Origin: Acuticoccus sp. I52.16.1
GTDB lineage: Bacteria; Pseudomonadota; Alphaproteobacteria; Rhizobiales; Amorphaceae
DNA length: 64,000 bases
Direction of reading: 5' to 3'
Assembly (NCBI RefSeq): GCF_022865125.1
Contig: NZ_CP094828.1
Span: forward strand, 1,922,001-1,986,000
Shown: positions 17,955 through 26,110 of the stretch, one piece after another
Position numbering within the stretch: position 1 is the first letter of the stretch
Layout of the letters: each line of letters opens with the position of its first letter
The notes under the pieces: generated by a model
What the model was told of the DNA's origin: nothing
Databases searched by the model: none
What the model saw: only the letters and a program-made list of their open reading frames with translations
Translations under genes and position numbers: made by a program

Positions 17955-18484
17955 CCCGTCGCGGCGATGACGGCCGCGACGCCGAGCGCGACCGCACGTC
18001 CCCCGAAAAGGCGCCTCTCGCGGGCGCCTTTTTCTCGTTGCGCGACAGGCACCGCAACTCCGCGACGATGCTGAAAGTGCCAGAAAATAGGATATTGTGC
18101 CTATTTTTGGCGACGAGACACACCGCGGCCGACGCTGCGAAACACAATTCCAATACAACAAAAAAGAGTTGCGATTCGCGCATAGCACGAATGTCCAAAC
18201 GCGGTGGGGTCGTCGCCGGCGCGTCACGAAGGCATCAATTCGCCGGCGAATCCGCAAGCAGACGGCTTATAATATGATCATTCGCCAAACTCTCACCGCA
18301 ATTGGGCGGCTTCGCGCTGCAAATGCAGTAAAAGCGTCAAATTCAATGGCTTGCAGCCCCTTTTGCGGCCCATTCCCAAATTAGCAAATGATAATGAGTG
18401 GGGTGGTGCCATTGCCCTTACTCGCTCACATGAAGCCCGCTCGAACCTCATTCGAACGGCGCAAACTGCAACGCGGGAACAACA
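17955..18484. promoter_or_regulatory. Long intergenic region upstream of exoY
   Basis: A 530-bp gap inside the exo cluster. After a terminator hairpin at 18006-18032 the DNA becomes unusually AT-rich for this window (about 18060-18480). It contains a CTGCA-N2-TGCAG palindrome at 18317-18328 and short repeated elements such as TCGAAC/TTCGAAC near 18438-18456. No convincing gene is present. It is a strong candidate for the regulated promoter of exoY-exoF-galE, but no single promoter hexamer pair can be defended. Confidence 0.5.
18006..18032 (+). terminator. Rho-independent terminator after the ExoP-like gene
   Basis: A perfect 10-bp stem, AAAAGGCGCC (18006-18015) and GGCGCCTTTT (18023-18032), encloses a 7-base loop and runs into five T residues. 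It lies 50 bp after the ExoP-like stop and would separate this operon from exoY. Confidence 0.85.
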
Positions 18485-19228
18485 ATGGGTGGTGTTGTGA
18501 ATTCGACCGTCCTAGCCGCGGACGCGTACCGGAAGCACGTAAAAGCGTGGCGTATCCGGTCGACAAAGCCTAGGCATTCGACCCTAGGCCGCGCCGCTGG
18601 CGACCCGACGAAACCTCTCGGCCAGGCCGCCAAGCGGTGGGTGGACATCCTCGCCGCGTCGGCGGGACTCGTGGCGGGGGCGCCGATCCTCGCCGTGGCG
18701 GCGATCGGTACCAAGCTGAACGATCCGGGGCCGATCTTCTTCGCCCACGAGCGCATCGGCAAGGACGGCCGCCGCTTCCGCTGCCTCAAGCTGCGCAGCA
18801 TGATGGTGGACGGCGACGCCGTCCTCGCCCGGCATCTCGCCACCAATGCCGCGGCCGCGGCCGAGTGGGCCGAGACGCAGAAGCTGCGTGACGATCCGCG
18901 CGTGACCGCCTGGGGCGGCTTCCTGCGCAAGAGTTCGATCGACGAGCTGCCGCAACTCGTCAACGTCCTGCGCGGCGACATGAGCATCGTCGGCCCGCGC
19001 CCGGTGACGGAGACCGAGCTCGCCCGCTACGGCCGGCAGCAATGGGCCTACCTCTCGGTCCGGCCGGGGGTCACGGGGCCGTGGCAGGTCTCCGGCCGGT
19101 CCTCGATCGGCTTCCAGCGCCGCGTCGCTCTCGACACCCACTACGTCAAGACGTGGTCCTTCATGAAGGACATCCGCCTCATGGTGCTCACCGTCCCCGC
19201 GGTCCTGGCGAGCCGGGGCAGCTATTGA
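18485..19228 (+). CDS. exoY: Undecaprenyl-phosphate sugar-1-phosphate transferase (ExoY-like)
   Basis: Initiating transferase of 247 residues (bacterial sugar transferase family) that loads the first sugar phosphate, galactose in succinoglycan, onto undecaprenyl phosphate. A single N-terminal hydrophobic hairpin (DILAASAGLVAGAPILAV) is followed by GPIFFAHERIGKDGR, FRCLKLRSM, the catalytic SSIDELPQLVNVLRGDMS and VRPGVTGPWQVSGRS. It lacks the long multi-helix N-terminus of WbaP/ExoQ-type relatives, as expected for ExoY. The first 45 residues are basic and poorly conserved, and their DNA contains three CTAG tetramers, so the true start could lie further in. Its stop overlaps the exoF start by 1 bp. 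Confidence 0.92.
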   Translation: MGGVVNSTVLAADAYRKHVKAWRIRSTKPRHSTLGRAAGDPTKPLGQAAKRWVDILAASAGLVAGAPILAVAAIGTKLNDPGPIFFAHERIGKDGRRFRCLKLRSMMVDGDAVLARHLATNAAAAAEWAETQKLRDDPRVTAWGGFLRKSSIDELPQLVNVLRGDMSIVGPRPVTETELARYGRQQWAYLSVRPGVTGPWQVSGRSSIGFQRRVALDTHYVKTWSFMKDIRLMVLTVPAVLASRGSY

Positions 19229-20562
19229 TGCGCCGCTCGCGCGCCTCGGCCGTCGTCATCCTCACGGCGGGGACCCTCGCGCTGGGTGTGCTGACTCCCG
19301 GCGCGCTCTCGCCGGCGGCCGCCCAGGCGAGCGGCGACCTCGTCCACCCGCTCGACACGCTGCGGCTCGACGTCGCCGCGTGGTCGACCGAGACGCGGTC
19401 GCTGACGCCGCTCCCCTTCATGGCCGGCGAGTTCGCGGTCGAGACCAACGGCACCGTGTCGCTGCCGGTGATCGGCCGGCTGGACGTCGAGGGGCGCTCC
19501 CTGAGCGACCTTTCGACCACCATGACGCACGCGTTGCAGCAGCGCCTCGGCATCGTCGACGAGATCTTCGTTTCGCTGAAGATTGCCGAGAACGCGCCCT
19601 TCTTCGTGGTCGGCGCCGTGGAGAGCCCCGGCGCGTTCGAGTACCGCCCCGGAATGACCGCGATCCAGGCGATCGCGGTCGCCGGCGGCGTGCGGCGCTC
19701 GCAGACCATCTTCTCACGCACCGACCGCGACGCCGCGCGGGCACTGGGCGACCACCGCCTCCTCGAGCTGGAGCGGCGGCGCACGCTGGCCACCATCGCC
19801 CGCCTGGAAGCCGAGCGAGACGGCAAGGCGGAGATCGACCCGCCCGCCGAGCTGGCCGGCGCCGACATGGCCGAGGCCTACCTCGACGTCGAGCGCGAGG
19901 TGATGAAGGCGCGCCAGGACGAGCACGCCGCGGCGCTGGAATCGATCGCCGAGCTGAAATCCCTCGTGACCGCGCGCATCGCCACGATGGGCCGGGAGAA
20001 GGACATGCGCCAGAAGATCGTCGAGGCGACGCGCGACGAGATGAAGACGATGCGCGGCCTCGTCGACCGGGGCCTGGCGCAGACCTCGCGCGCCAATTCC
20101 ACCGAGCGCCAGCTGGCCGACGCCGAGGCGCGGCTGCTGGAGCTGGAGACCGCCGTCCTCGCCGCCGAGCAGCAACTCAACGAAGCCCAGCGCGACGAGG
20201 TGGAACTCAAGGGTCAGCGGCGCGTCACCATCGTGTCCGAGTTGCAGAACGCGCGGACGGAGCTGGGACGCATCGAGGTGAAGCTCGGGACCGCCGAGTC
20301 GCTCTTCGCCGAGGCCGCCCGCTTCGGCTCGACGATCGCCGAGCTGTCCGCCGAGGAGCGCGACCGCACGGTGTCACTCGTCGTGACGCGGAGTGGGCGC
20401 CAGGCGGAGCGCACCTTCGTCGCCGATGCCGGCACCGTGTTGCGGCCCGGCGACGTCCTCGAGGTCCGTGCGCCGGACATCGACGGGGCGGGGGCAGGGT
20501 TCGACCCGACCCCGACCCTGCCGAACGCCGACGCGTCGATCGATGCCGATGCCCTCAACTGA
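19228..20562 (+). CDS. exoF: Polysaccharide export outer-membrane protein (ExoF-like)
   Basis: Exported protein of 444 residues with a signal peptide (cleavage near AAAQAS) and a Poly_export/SLBB core: DTLRLDVAAW, GTVSLPVIGRLDVEGRS and APFFVVGAVESPGAFEYRPGM. A long coiled-coil section (about residues 170-380) follows, which distinguishes ExoF from shorter Wza proteins. It would form or gate the outer-membrane exit for the polysaccharide together with the ExoP-like protein. Translationally coupled to exoY. Confidence 0.88.
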   Translation: MRRSRASAVVILTAGTLALGVLTPGALSPAAAQASGDLVHPLDTLRLDVAAWSTETRSLTPLPFMAGEFAVETNGTVSLPVIGRLDVEGRSLSDLSTTMTHALQQRLGIVDEIFVSLKIAENAPFFVVGAVESPGAFEYRPGMTAIQAIAVAGGVRRSQTIFSRTDRDAARALGDHRLLELERRRTLATIARLEAERDGKAEIDPPAELAGADMAEAYLDVEREVMKARQDEHAAALESIAELKSLVTARIATMGREKDMRQKIVEATRDEMKTMRGLVDRGLAQTSRANSTERQLADAEARLLELETAVLAAEQQLNEAQRDEVELKGQRRVTIVSELQNARTELGRIEVKLGTAESLFAEAARFGSTIAELSAEERDRTVSLVVTRSGRQAERTFVADAGTVLRPGDVLEVRAPDIDGAGAGFDPTPTLPNADASIDADALN

Positions 20563-20622
20563 ACCTCTGAGCGGCGCGGCGCACGCCTCGCGGTCGCCGG
20601 CGCCCTTTCACGGAGTGAGGTC

Positions 20623-21624
20623 ATGAACAGAGTCCTGGTCACCGGCGGCGCCGGCTATATCGGGAGCCACTGCTGCAAGGCCCTGGCCGCCGCGGGGTTC
20701 GAGCCCGTCGTCTACGACAACCTGTCCACCGGGCATCGCCACTTCTGCAAATGGGGCCCCCTCGTTCCCGGCGACATCCGCGACGCCGACACGCTGGCCC
20801 GCACCTTCGAGGCGATGCGGCCGGTCGCGGTGATGCACTTCGCCGCGCAGTCCATCGTCCCGCGCTCGACCGCAGACCCGCAGGAGACGTTCGACGTCAA
20901 CGTCGCCGGCACGCTCAACCTCCTCGAAGTGATGAAGCGCTTCGCGGTGGAGCGGCTGGTCTTCTCGTCGACCTGTGCGATCTACGGCAATGCCGGTCGC
21001 GGGCCGATCGACGAGGCGCATTCCAACAACCCGATCACCCCCTACGGCACGTCCAAGGCGATGGTGGAGAGCATCCTCGCCTCCTACGAGGCGGCGTACG
21101 GCCTGCGCTCGGTGCGCCTGCGTTACTTCAACGCCGCCGGTGCGGACGAGGACGCCGCGGTCGGCGAATGGCACGAGCCGGAGACCCACCTCATCCCCAT
21201 CGTGCTCGACGTCGCCCTCGGCCTGCGCCCGGCGTTGCAGATCAACGGCAGCGACTACGACACCGAGGACGGCACCGCGGTGCGCGACTACATCCACGTC
21301 GAGGATCTCGCCAGCGCCCACGTGGCGGCGCTGACGCACCTGCTCGACGGGGGCGAAGGCATCTCGGTCAACGTCGGCACCGGGGCCGGCCACTCGGTCG
21401 CCGAGATCGTGCGCGCGGTGTCGCGGCTGACCGGCCGCGCGGTGCCGACGATCCACGGGCCGCGCCGGCTGGGCGACCCGCCGCGCCTGGTCGCCAATCC
21501 CCGGCGCGCCCTCCAACTCCTGAGCTGGCGGCCGACCCGCGACATCGAGGCGATGATCCGCGACGCCTGGCGCTGGCACCAGGATCTGCGCCGGACGGAC
21601 GGGGTGACGAGCCTGACGGCCTAG
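20623..21624 (+). CDS. galE: UDP-glucose 4-epimerase
   Basis: SDR-family enzyme of 333 residues (also called ExoB in rhizobia) that converts UDP-glucose to UDP-galactose, the donor used by ExoY-type transferases. It has the NAD-binding GGAGYIGSH, the SSTCAIYG serine/threonine region and the catalytic tyrosine and lysine in TPYGTSKAM, plus the substrate-binding YFNAAGAD. It lies 60 bp after exoF in the same orientation and is probably co-transcribed. A GGAGTG-like site precedes the ATG. Confidence 0.93.
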   Translation: MNRVLVTGGAGYIGSHCCKALAAAGFEPVVYDNLSTGHRHFCKWGPLVPGDIRDADTLARTFEAMRPVAVMHFAAQSIVPRSTADPQETFDVNVAGTLNLLEVMKRFAVERLVFSSTCAIYGNAGRGPIDEAHSNNPITPYGTSKAMVESILASYEAAYGLRSVRLRYFNAAGADEDAAVGEWHEPETHLIPIVLDVALGLRPALQINGSDYDTEDGTAVRDYIHVEDLASAHVAALTHLLDGGEGISVNVGTGAGHSVAEIVRAVSRLTGRAVPTIHGPRRLGDPPRLVANPRRALQLLSWRPTRDIEAMIRDAWRWHQDLRRTDGVTSLTA

Positions 21625-21713
21625 CCCCGCGGCCGCTCCGCCGCCGTCCCCACACCAACGGACTTCCGTGGCCGTCCCTCGGAAGGGTCCACCCGTGTTC
21701 CCTCTCAGCCTTG

Positions 21714-21725
21714 CATCCGCGGATG
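21714..21725. promoter_or_regulatory. Palindromic operator candidate upstream of the Crp/Fnr gene
   Basis: CATCCGCGGATG is a perfect 12-bp palindrome, 7 bases before the AAGGAG ribosome site. Its placement suits autoregulation or another regulator, but it does not match a classical Crp/Fnr box. Confidence 0.25.
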
Positions 21726-21745
21726 TACGGCCAAGGAGTCGATGA

Positions 21746-22531
21746 GTGACTGCGAACAACAAGCTTCGGCCCATCAGTCGACGAATCGAGGCTCTCAGCC
21801 ACACCAATTCGAGCATTCTGCATCGCCTGGAGCGCCTCCTCGGCCGCACCAACGAGCACAGTCGCGGCAGTCTCTACAGCGAGGTCGGGGCGGTTCAGTC
21901 GCGGCCCCAGGTGATCGTCGAGGGGTGGATGCAGCGCACCCACCTCCTTCAGGACGGCCGGCAACAGGTGCTCGGCCACCTGCTGCCGGGCGACTTCGTG
22001 AACTTCGCGCTGCATCCGCAGGTGCCTTCCCTCACCAACGTCGAGTGCGTGACCGACGTCGTCCTCGCCGACGCGTCGGACCTGCGCGACCACATCGCCG
22101 CCGTCGGGCCGGACGATCCGCTCGCCAGCGCGATCCTGCTGGTGCTGGGGGTCGACGAGGCGATCACCATGAACTGCATCGTGCGGCTCACGCGCCAGTC
22201 GGCCTACGAGCGGCTGGCGCACCTCCTCCTCGACCTGCACTACCGCCTGTCGCTGGCCGGCATGGTGGACGACAACAGCTTCGAGTTGCCGCTGACGCAG
22301 CAGGCGTTGGGCGAGGCGCTCGGCCTGTCCGTGGTGCACCTCAACCGCGTCCTCATGCAGCTGCGGCGCGACGGCTCGCTGGAGCGCGCCGGGCGGACCA
22401 TCACGCTCCTGGAACCGGAGCGTCTGCGGCGCCGGGTCGACCATACGTTCCCGCGCTCGCGCATTCCGGCCCCGTTTCCCGCCGGCTGCGGCGCCTTCGC
22501 CGGGCGCCCCGCCGCCTTCGCCACGCACTGA
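21746..22531 (+). CDS. Crp/Fnr-family transcriptional regulator
   Basis: Regulator of 261 residues with a cyclic-nucleotide-binding-like beta roll (about residues 40-150, including LLPGDFVNFALHP) and a C-terminal winged helix (LTQQALGEALGLSVVHLNRVL). No cysteine pattern for an Fnr iron-sulphur cluster is seen. The start is a GTG with AAGGAG 7 bases upstream. Its position between galE and the UDP-glucose dehydrogenase gene suggests it controls polysaccharide precursor or export genes; this is inference from context only. Confidence 0.85.
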   Translation: MTANNKLRPISRRIEALSHTNSSILHRLERLLGRTNEHSRGSLYSEVGAVQSRPQVIVEGWMQRTHLLQDGRQQVLGHLLPGDFVNFALHPQVPSLTNVECVTDVVLADASDLRDHIAAVGPDDPLASAILLVLGVDEAITMNCIVRLTRQSAYERLAHLLLDLHYRLSLAGMVDDNSFELPLTQQALGEALGLSVVHLNRVLMQLRRDGSLERAGRTITLLEPERLRRRVDHTFPRSRIPAPFPAGCGAFAGRPAAFATH

Positions 22532-22552
22532 CGCCAACGCGGACCCAGAACC

Positions 22553-23929
22553 ATGAACGTCACCATCATCGGCACCGGCTATGTCGGCCTCGTCTCGGGC
22601 GCCTGCTTCGCGGACTTCGGCCACACCGTAACCTGCGTCGACAAGGACGCCGCCAAGGTCGAGCGGCTGCGCGCCGGTGAGGTGCCGATCTACGAGCCGG
22701 AGCTCGACCGGCTGATCGCCGCCAACCAGGCCGTCGGCCGCATCAGCTTCACCACCGACCCGGCCGAGGCCGTCGGCAGCGCGGACGTGGTCTTCCTCGC
22801 CGTCGGCACGCCCTCGCGCCGCGGCGGCGGCCATGCCGACCTCACCTACGTCTACGAGGCGGCGCGGGAGGTGGCGGCTTTGGTGCGCGGCTACACGGTG
22901 ATCTGCACCAAGTCGACCGTTCCCGTCGGCACGGGCGACGAGGTCGAGGCGATCGTCGCGGCGGTGGCGCCGTTCGCCGACGTCGACGTCGCCTCCAATC
23001 CGGAGTTCCTGCGCGAGGGCGCCGCGATCGGCGACTTCAAGCGGCCCGACCGGGTGATCGTCGGCGCCGAATCCTCGCGCGCCGTCGCGGTCATGCGCGA
23101 GCTCTACCGCCCCCTCTTCCTCAACGAGACGCCGATCCTCTTCACCTCGCGGCGCACCGCCGAGCTGACGAAGTATGCCGCAAACGCCTTCCTCGCCGCC
23201 AAGATCACGTTCATCAACGAGATGGCGGACCTGTGCGAGAAGGTCGGCGCGGACGTGCAGGACGTCGCCAAGGGGATGGGGCTCGACAAGCGCATCGGGC
23301 CCAAGTTCCTCAACGCCGGTCCAGGCTATGGCGGCTCCTGCTTCCCCAAGGACACGCTGGCGCTCGCCGCCACCGCCAACGACTACGCCACGCCCGTGAC
23401 CCTGGTCGACGCGGTGGTCGAGGCCAACGCCAGGCGCAAGGGGCGGATGGCGCGGGTGATCGTCGAGGCGGCGGGCGGATCGCTGGCGAACAGGCGGGTC
23501 GCCGTCCTCGGCCTCGCCTTCAAGCCACAGACCGACGACATGCGCGAGGCGCCGAGCCTGGTGATCGTCCCGGCGCTGCAAAAGGCCGGCGCCACGGTCG
23601 TCGCCTACGACCCGGAAGCGATGACCGAGGCCGCCAAGGTGCTCGACGTGCCGTTCGCCGAGGGCGCCTACGAGGCGATGAAGGGCGCGGACGTGACGGT
23701 GATCCTCACCGAATGGAACGAATTCCGCGCTTTGGACCTTGAGAGGGTGCGAGCGACGATGCGGGGCGATGTGCTGGTGGACTTGCGCAACATCTATTCG
23801 GCCGAAACGGCCGGGCGAGCGGGCCTCACCTACCGCTCCGTCGGCCGCACCGACGCGCCGCTCGGCCTCCCGGCGGCGCACGTGACCGGCACCGACCTCA
23901 GCGACATTCAGGGCCTTTTGAAGAATTAG
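22553..23929 (+). CDS. UDP-glucose 6-dehydrogenase
   Basis: Cytoplasmic enzyme of 458 residues that makes UDP-glucuronate from UDP-glucose with two NAD+. It shows the N-terminal Rossmann motif GTGYVGLVSGACFADFG, FLAVGTP, the central ELTKYAANAFLA helix and the catalytic cysteine in GGSCFPKD. The C-terminal domain carries VLGLAFKPQTDDMREAPS. It is a member of the Ugd/RkpK/TuaD group. Placement at the end of the exo cluster implies that the polymer, or another surface glycan, contains uronic acid. Confidence 0.94.
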   Translation: MNVTIIGTGYVGLVSGACFADFGHTVTCVDKDAAKVERLRAGEVPIYEPELDRLIAANQAVGRISFTTDPAEAVGSADVVFLAVGTPSRRGGGHADLTYVYEAAREVAALVRGYTVICTKSTVPVGTGDEVEAIVAAVAPFADVDVASNPEFLREGAAIGDFKRPDRVIVGAESSRAVAVMRELYRPLFLNETPILFTSRRTAELTKYAANAFLAAKITFINEMADLCEKVGADVQDVAKGMGLDKRIGPKFLNAGPGYGGSCFPKDTLALAATANDYATPVTLVDAVVEANARRKGRMARVIVEAAGGSLANRRVAVLGLAFKPQTDDMREAPSLVIVPALQKAGATVVAYDPEAMTEAAKVLDVPFAEGAYEAMKGADVTVILTEWNEFRALDLERVRATMRGDVLVDLRNIYSAETAGRAGLTYRSVGRTDAPLGLPAAHVTGTDLSDIQGLLKN

Positions 23930-23932
23930 ATC

Positions 23933-23977
23933 GGCGACGGGGACCGCGGCTCGATCCAGCACGCCGTCCCCGCCGCC
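23933..23977. terminator. Hairpin between convergent genes, first stem
   Basis: GGCGACGGGGAC (23933-23944) pairs with GTCCCCGCCGCC (23966-23977) over 12 positions with one wobble, around a 21-base loop. It begins 4 bp after the dehydrogenase stop. No T-run follows. Confidence 0.4.
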
Positions 23978-23986
23978 CACTCCGAC

Positions 23987-24022
23987 ATGCGCCCGGTGGC
24001 CTCACCCGCCAACCGGGCGCAT
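23987..24022. terminator. Hairpin between convergent genes, second stem
   Basis: A perfect 11-bp inverted repeat, ATGCGCCCGGT (23987-23997) and ACCGGGCGCAT (24012-24022), encloses a 14-base loop in the gap before the convergent beta-helix gene. Probably a bidirectional transcription end, though without a clear U-tract. Confidence 0.5.
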
Positions 24023-24028
24023 CGCGTT

Positions 24029-25852
24029 TCAGCACAGCAGCAGGTCGACCTCCGCCGCACTCGCCTGCCGCAGCGAGATGTCGGCGAACGTCGTGTCGGC
24101 GCCGCCCATCGCCGCATCGTCGGTGATGAACACGAGGTCGACGAATTCTCCCACGAGATCCGGATCGACCAGCGCGCCGACGGGGATCTCGAAGTGCGTC
24201 ACCGCGCCGTCGGCGGAGGCCTCGCCGGCGGCCCACTGGTTGCCCCACGTCTGCGTGCCGAGGAGCTGGAAGACATTGTCCGGATCCATCGGCCCTGCGG
24301 TGTCGAAGCCGATGGCGTGGAGGTCGCCCTCGTCGGTGGCGGCGAAGTCGAACGAGAGCACGGTCCCGGCCGTCAGCTTGAAGGTCGACACCTCCTTCCG
24401 GGCACCCGCTTCGAGGGTGACGCCGGCGCCTCCCGGCGCGACGGTGGCGCTCCCTTCGTCTCCCCCCTCGCCGAAGGTGCGCAGCCGGTAGCCCTTGCCG
24501 TCGATCACCAGCTCGTGGGCCATGTAGGCCCGCTCCACCGGACCGAGATCGACCGACCGCCCCGCCCCGCCGCCGAGGCCGGCGATATCGACGTCGCGCG
24601 GCAGACCGCGGGCGTCGGTCACGAGGGGGCTGCCGTCGGCCCCGAGGGAGAAGGACGCGTCGCCGGCATCCACCGCGGGGTTGGCGTAGGTAGGATCGAG
24701 GTTGATGGTGCGCGTCGGGCCGCCGTTGTCGGTCAACGCCACGCCCTGCCGGAAGATGTCCGCCGGGTTGGCCGCCCCGGTCACCGCCTCCCCGTCGTAG
24801 ACGTTGGTGCCGACGATGTTTCCGCCCAGGACGTGCACCGTGCCGCCCGCGACGCCCGGCCCGTCCGCCGGGCTCTCGAAAACGATGCTGTTGGTGAGGG
24901 TCGCGGTGCCCGAGTTCTCGATCTCGACCGAGGTGCGGTCCGAGTAGTGGCCGGCGACGATGGAATGCACCAAGGCCAGCGCGCCGCCGTTGTCGACCCC
25001 GCTGCCCTCCCGATAGACGCTCGAACGGATCGAGTTCAGCGCGATCGTGCTGTTGACGAAGAGCGCGTCGCCGACGTTGTAGACACCGGCGCCCTCGCCC
25101 CCGCCATTCTCCGCGACGAGGCTCGCCGTCGCCGAGAGCGACCCCGCGTTGTAGATCCCGCCACCCTGCTGCATGCCCCGGCCCGAGGCGCGGTTGCCCG
25201 ACACCTCGACCCGTTCCATCGTCAGCGTTCCGGCGTTGTAGATGCCGCCGCCGACACCGCCCGCCTGATCCCAGCCGACACCGTTGCCGGTGATATCGAC
25301 GTCGCGCAGCGTCAACGTGCCGGCGTTGTGGATGCCGCCGCCTTCGCCGTAGGCTTGGGTGAACCAGCCGTTGACGATCTCGGCGTCGCTGATCTCGACG
25401 ACCGCGCCCGCGGCGATCCCGATCCCGGCGAGGTAGCCGACGTCGGGGTAGTCGATCCCGTCCGCCCATGCCGGGCCGGCGCCCTCGATCCGCAGGTCGT
25501 CCAACGCGAGGTTCGTCCCGGCCGCCACGTCGACGATGCGCGCGGCGGAGTAGGCCTGGGTGCCGCCGAAGATGGTGATATCGCCGGCGCCATCGCCGAG
25601 CGGGTCGCCGTGGATGGCGAGGTCGTAGCCGGAGGCCGTGCCCGGCGCGATGGCGAGCGGCCCTTGCTCCAGCTCGATGGTGCCGCCGGCGAGCCGCGGC
25701 GCGAACACGATCTCCACCGACGCATCGTCGTAGGCGGCGCCGACCGTGACGGCCTCGCGCAGGCTGAGGCCGCTCCCGTCGACGGCCTCGACCGTCGCGA
25801 CTGTGGTCCCGGCCGCTTCGTCGTCCAGCGTGGTGACGGTCAGGGTGATCAT
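24029..25852 (-). CDS. Right-handed parallel beta-helix protein, unknown function
   Basis: Protein of 607 residues. The first 450 show the repeating pattern of a parallel beta-helix or choice-of-anchor Q surface protein: LSLREAVTVGAAY near the start, then recurring GGGIYNAGTLT-like rungs and the TDNGGPTRTINLDPTYANPAVDAGD closing segment. The last 150 residues form a beta-sandwich-like domain (GKGYRLRTFG to TTFADISLRQ) of unknown type. There is no signal peptide, so export by a type I system is possible, but no RTX repeats are visible. The start at 25852 follows GGGAGGAG. Adhesin or polysaccharide-acting roles are both guesses. Confidence 0.75.
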   Translation of the reverse strand: MITLTVTTLDDEAAGTTVATVEAVDGSGLSLREAVTVGAAYDDASVEIVFAPRLAGGTIELEQGPLAIAPGTASGYDLAIHGDPLGDGAGDITIFGGTQAYSAARIVDVAAGTNLALDDLRIEGAGPAWADGIDYPDVGYLAGIGIAAGAVVEISDAEIVNGWFTQAYGEGGGIHNAGTLTLRDVDITGNGVGWDQAGGVGGGIYNAGTLTMERVEVSGNRASGRGMQQGGGIYNAGSLSATASLVAENGGGEGAGVYNVGDALFVNSTIALNSIRSSVYREGSGVDNGGALALVHSIVAGHYSDRTSVEIENSGTATLTNSIVFESPADGPGVAGGTVHVLGGNIVGTNVYDGEAVTGAANPADIFRQGVALTDNGGPTRTINLDPTYANPAVDAGDASFSLGADGSPLVTDARGLPRDVDIAGLGGGAGRSVDLGPVERAYMAHELVIDGKGYRLRTFGEGGDEGSATVAPGGAGVTLEAGARKEVSTFKLTAGTVLSFDFAATDEGDLHAIGFDTAGPMDPDNVFQLLGTQTWGNQWAAGEASADGAVTHFEIPVGALVDPDLVGEFVDLVFITDDAAMGGADTTFADISLRQASAAEVDLLLC

Positions 25853-26020
25853 GGCGCTCCTCCCGCCCGCCCGACCATCGTCGGCCACGAGCCGAGGGCG
25901 GGACCGGGCGCTGCTATGTGAGGAGGGAGTGTCGTCCCCGCCGCCGGCCCGCGCATGCGCATATGCGATTGCGACGGGCCGCGAAGCGCCATATCCTGAG
26001 CCTTCGCGACCGCAGGCGCG

Positions 26021-26110
26021 GCCGGCTCCCGTGGCGCGGCCGGCTCCCGTGGCTCGGCCGGCTCCCGTGGCTCGGCCGGTTCAGGAGGCTCTGCCGGTTC
26101 AGGATGCGAT
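26021..26110. repeat. 18-bp tandem repeat overlapping the purD 3' end
   Basis: Five consecutive 18-bp units beginning GCCGG. The three units at 26021-26074 (gccggctcccgtggctcg) are nearly identical, and the two at 26075-26110 are diverged and run into the purD stop region. No role is evident; replication slippage is the likely origin. Confidence 0.75.

Noticed and set aside
15351-18257. A 968-codon minus-strand frame opposite the ExoP-like gene
   Set aside because: No domain or normal amino-acid composition; the plus-strand gene has clear domains, a start overlap with its neighbour and a terminator.
18425-18475. A tRNA gene suggested by TTCGAA/GGTTCGAG-like bases
   Set aside because: No acceptor stem, anticodon arm or paired T-arm can be drawn on either strand.
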